Assembly: GCA_003552765.1 (NCBI GenBank)
Contig: PUOI01000056.1
Coordinates: 1 to 6,657 of the forward strand
Reading direction: 5' to 3'
From: Candidatus Hydrogenedentota bacterium
Lineage (GTDB): Bacteria > Hydrogenedentota > Hydrogenedentia > Hydrogenedentales > SLHB01
DNA length: 6,657 nucleotides
Shown: positions 5,635-6,657 of the stretch, one piece after another
Layout of the letters: every line of letters starts with the position of its first letter
How positions within the stretch are numbered: the first letter of the stretch is position 1
The notes under the pieces: model-generated
What the model was told of the DNA's origin: nothing
The model's input: only the letters and a program-made list of their open reading frames with translations
Databases searched by the model: none
Made by a program: the position numbers and the translations under genes

Positions 5635-6189
5635 CTACTTTTGCTCGCCCTCGCCATGGCGCTTACTGAGAAGTGAGGCCATCTGTTCGGTATTGGTGGA
5701 CGTCGCCAGGTCTTGCATATCCTCGATGGATGACGGATTCTGAAACACCTTCAATACATGTTCCTCACGGATGCGCCGCCGCGCGACCGCCTTCTGAAGC
5801 TGCTGAACCGCCCAGACCGCATTCCGCCGGCTGAGTACGCCAATGATTCGCCCCTCCTCAACAACGGGCAAGGCGGAAAATTGGGTGTTGAGGAACTGAT
5901 GGGCCACGGCGAAGATATCCATCCTCGGCGTTAGACTCATCTTGATCGGGGACATGTAGTCCTTCACCGTGCCCCCCGCAAAGGGCCCCCACGCTTCGTT
6001 GGACAACACGCGCAAACAGTCCTTGTCCGTGAGGAAGCCCACAAGAATATCGTCTCCCTCTATCACCGCCGCGCCCGAAATCGGGCGGGACAGCAAAAGG
6101 TCTATGGCCTCGTGTATCTCCATGCCGGGCTCCACCCGCACAAACGCTCGCGACATGAAGTCGCTCGCGATCGGAACGTGCTTAATCAT
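5635..6189 (-). CDS. Two-CBS-domain protein (184 aa)
   Basis: A small stand-alone CBS-pair (Bateman module) protein. CBS pairs usually bind AMP, ATP or related adenine nucleotides and switch a partner, here unknown. CBS1 covers about residues 5-63 (DFMSRAFVRVEPGMEIHEAI, then GAAVIEGDDILVGFLTDKDC). CBS2 covers about 74-126 (TVKDYMSPIKMSLTPRMDIF, then ALPVVEEGRIIGVLSRRNAV). In each, the hydrophobic strand ahead of the [FV]L[TS] motif and the following polar residue (D55; R121) fit the nucleotide site. The remaining 58 residues form a basic helical stretch (QLQKAVARRRIREEHV) and an acidic-polar tail without a known domain. No membrane segment or DNA-binding domain is visible. The ATG at 6189 has an excellent SD (AAGGAGG, 6196-6202) at 6 nt. 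It is transcribed alone from an extended -10 promoter. It could be a distant relative of IMP-dehydrogenase-type CBS regulators, but no enzyme domain is present. Confidence 0.9.
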   Translation of the reverse strand: MIKHVPIASDFMSRAFVRVEPGMEIHEAIDLLLSRPISGAAVIEGDDILVGFLTDKDCLRVLSNEAWGPFAGGTVKDYMSPIKMSLTPRMDIFAVAHQFLNTQFSALPVVEEGRIIGVLSRRNAVWAVQQLQKAVARRRIREEHVLKVFQNPSSIEDMQDLATSTNTEQMASLLSKRHGEGEQK

Positions 6190-6240
6190 CGGATGCCTCC
6201 TTGTCCAGTTGTCGGAACCACGCTCCCTATTGGCGCCTCC

Positions 6241-6249
6241 ATTCTATCA
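6241..6249 (-). promoter_or_regulatory. Extended -10 promoter of the CBS gene
   Basis: In minus orientation the sequence reads TGATAGAAT, an extended -10 with a TAGAAT box. No good -35 is found at 16-18 nt, which is common for extended -10 promoters. The start would be near 6234, giving a leader of about 45 nt. Confidence 0.5.
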
Positions 6250-6339
6250 GAGTGCCCCCTGCAAATCCTCGCCGTATCCAACCGGTCCGCGGCCGGAGAG
6301 GAATACTCCAAGAACTCCTCTTTGTTAAGAGTAACGTTG

Positions 6340-6348
6340 TGGTATATT
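6340..6348 (+). promoter_or_regulatory. Candidate plus-strand extended -10 promoter
   Basis: TGGTATATT is an extended -10 in an AT-rich patch. A possible -35, TTGTTA (6322-6327), is spaced at only 15 nt. It would start a leader of about 250 nt for the gene at 6603. Confidence 0.4.
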
Positions 6349-6427
6349 CAGTCGCTGACAAACTCAAGGGAATGCCGCCGCGAATGGGCGCGGTGCGCCA
6401 CTCTGCATTCGGGACCGCCGCACATAC

Positions 6428-6457
6428 TTGACTTTCCTTATCGGCATTAGGCAGAAT
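6428..6457 (+). promoter_or_regulatory. Second candidate plus-strand promoter
   Basis: TTGACT (6428-6433, 5 of 6 matches) and CAGAAT (6452-6457, 4 of 6) are separated by 18 nt. The start would fall near 6464, at the very beginning of the structured leader that follows. Confidence 0.45.
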
Positions 6458-6464
6458 GGTTTCG

Positions 6465-6568
6465 GTGACGCGCGGGGGAGGATACGCAAGCCCGGGTTTT
6501 CCCGGATACGGTATACCGGCGTCACTATGAGCCAACAATCTGGAAAGGGGGCTCTGTGTCCGCTTTCC
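6465..6568 (+). promoter_or_regulatory. Structured 5' leader of the gene at 6603
   Basis: A closing stem, GTGACGC (6465-6471) with GCGTCAC (6519-6525), encloses a hairpin CCGGG-TTTT-CCCGG (6492-6505) and the perfect palindrome CGGTATACCG (6509-6518). The heptamer GGATACG occurs twice inside (6482-6487 region and 6504-6510). A second hairpin follows: GGAAAG (6542-6547) with CTTTCC (6563-6568), extended inward by four more pairs. It ends about 25 nt before the SD. No known riboswitch class is recognised. The palindrome could instead be a protein operator. Confidence 0.4.
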
Positions 6569-6602
6569 CCGGCTTACCAACCACATTCGTACGAGGTGAT
6601 TC

Positions 6603-6657
6603 ATGACTCGGAAGACTACCTCTTCGCCGCGCACGGGGGACGGGCGCCGGCGCTTTG
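6603..6657 (+). CDS. Start of an unidentified gene (partial, runs off the window)
   Basis: An ATG at 6603 follows GAGGTGAT (6593-6600) at a good distance. The frame stays open for 18 codons to the window edge and encodes MTRKTTSSPRTGDGRRRF. The visible part is basic and rich in Ser, Thr and Arg, with no hydrophobic signal sequence, so it is probably a disordered N-terminus of a cytoplasmic protein. It is too short to assign a family. The long structured leader upstream implies controlled expression. Confidence 0.55.
   Translation, partial: MTRKTTSSPRTGDGRRRF

Larger units (their letters stand above)
6190..6602. other. Divergent intergenic region of 413 bp
   Basis: I see no believable gene on either strand. 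A minus-strand frame across 6227-6634 would cover both the CBS promoter and the start of the next gene, and has no recognisable content. The region holds the CBS gene promoter, one or two plus-strand promoters and a structured leader ahead of the gene at 6603. Confidence 0.6.

Noticed and set aside
6501..6530. Resemblance to part of a TPP riboswitch (CCGGATA...TACCGGCGT)
   Set aside because: The obligatory CUGAGA element and the rest of the TPP fold are absent, so the match looks accidental.
6227..6634. Minus-strand frame of 135 codons
   Set aside because: It would cover the CBS promoter and the SD of the gene at 6603, and it has no recognisable content.

Overview
This is a GC-rich bacterial window made mostly of conserved housekeeping genes. 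It has no mobile element, CRISPR array, rRNA or tRNA that I can see. The organism cannot be named from these genes. The high GC, the long acidic tails on ribosomal protein S1, and the acetolactate synthase variant (NEQGAGFMAAGYAR in place of the usual RHEQ motif) suggest a less-studied phylum, perhaps of planctomycete, verrucomicrobial or Hydrogenedentota type. That placement is a guess.

Layout, left to right. Positions 1-1061 (minus) hold the N-terminal 60% or so of the acetolactate synthase large subunit (ilvB), cut by the window edge. Positions 1304-3403 (minus) hold a six-domain ribosomal protein S1 (rpsA). A hairpin between them makes separate transcription likely. A 271-bp divergent intergenic region carries a promoter for rpsA and another for a type I DAHP synthase (aroF-like, 3675-4742, plus). 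Beyond aroF come a long GC-rich imperfect inverted repeat, a short terminator-like hairpin, and then a good promoter with an extended -10 box, bracketed by two near-identical 12-bp direct repeats. This promoter points at two small plus-strand genes (5065-5199 and 5242-5442). Their products resemble each other (H-[FC]-K-A, then AQTP-x-Q-[LI]-K-x-D, then a hydrophobic helix) but end differently. A very long stem-loop at 5522-5577 separates them from a convergent minus-strand gene for a small two-CBS-domain protein (5635-6189). The last 413 bp before the final gene hold divergent promoters and a structured leader. A new plus-strand gene begins at 6603 with a good ribosome binding site and runs off the edge.

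The known genes supply amino acid biosynthesis (branched-chain through ilvB, aromatic through the DAHP synthase) and translation (S1), but they do not form one operon. The CBS protein is probably an adenine-nucleotide sensor with an unknown partner.

The least explained parts are the pair of small paralogous proteins with their own promoter, and the structured leader before the gene at the right edge. Neither matches a family I recognise.
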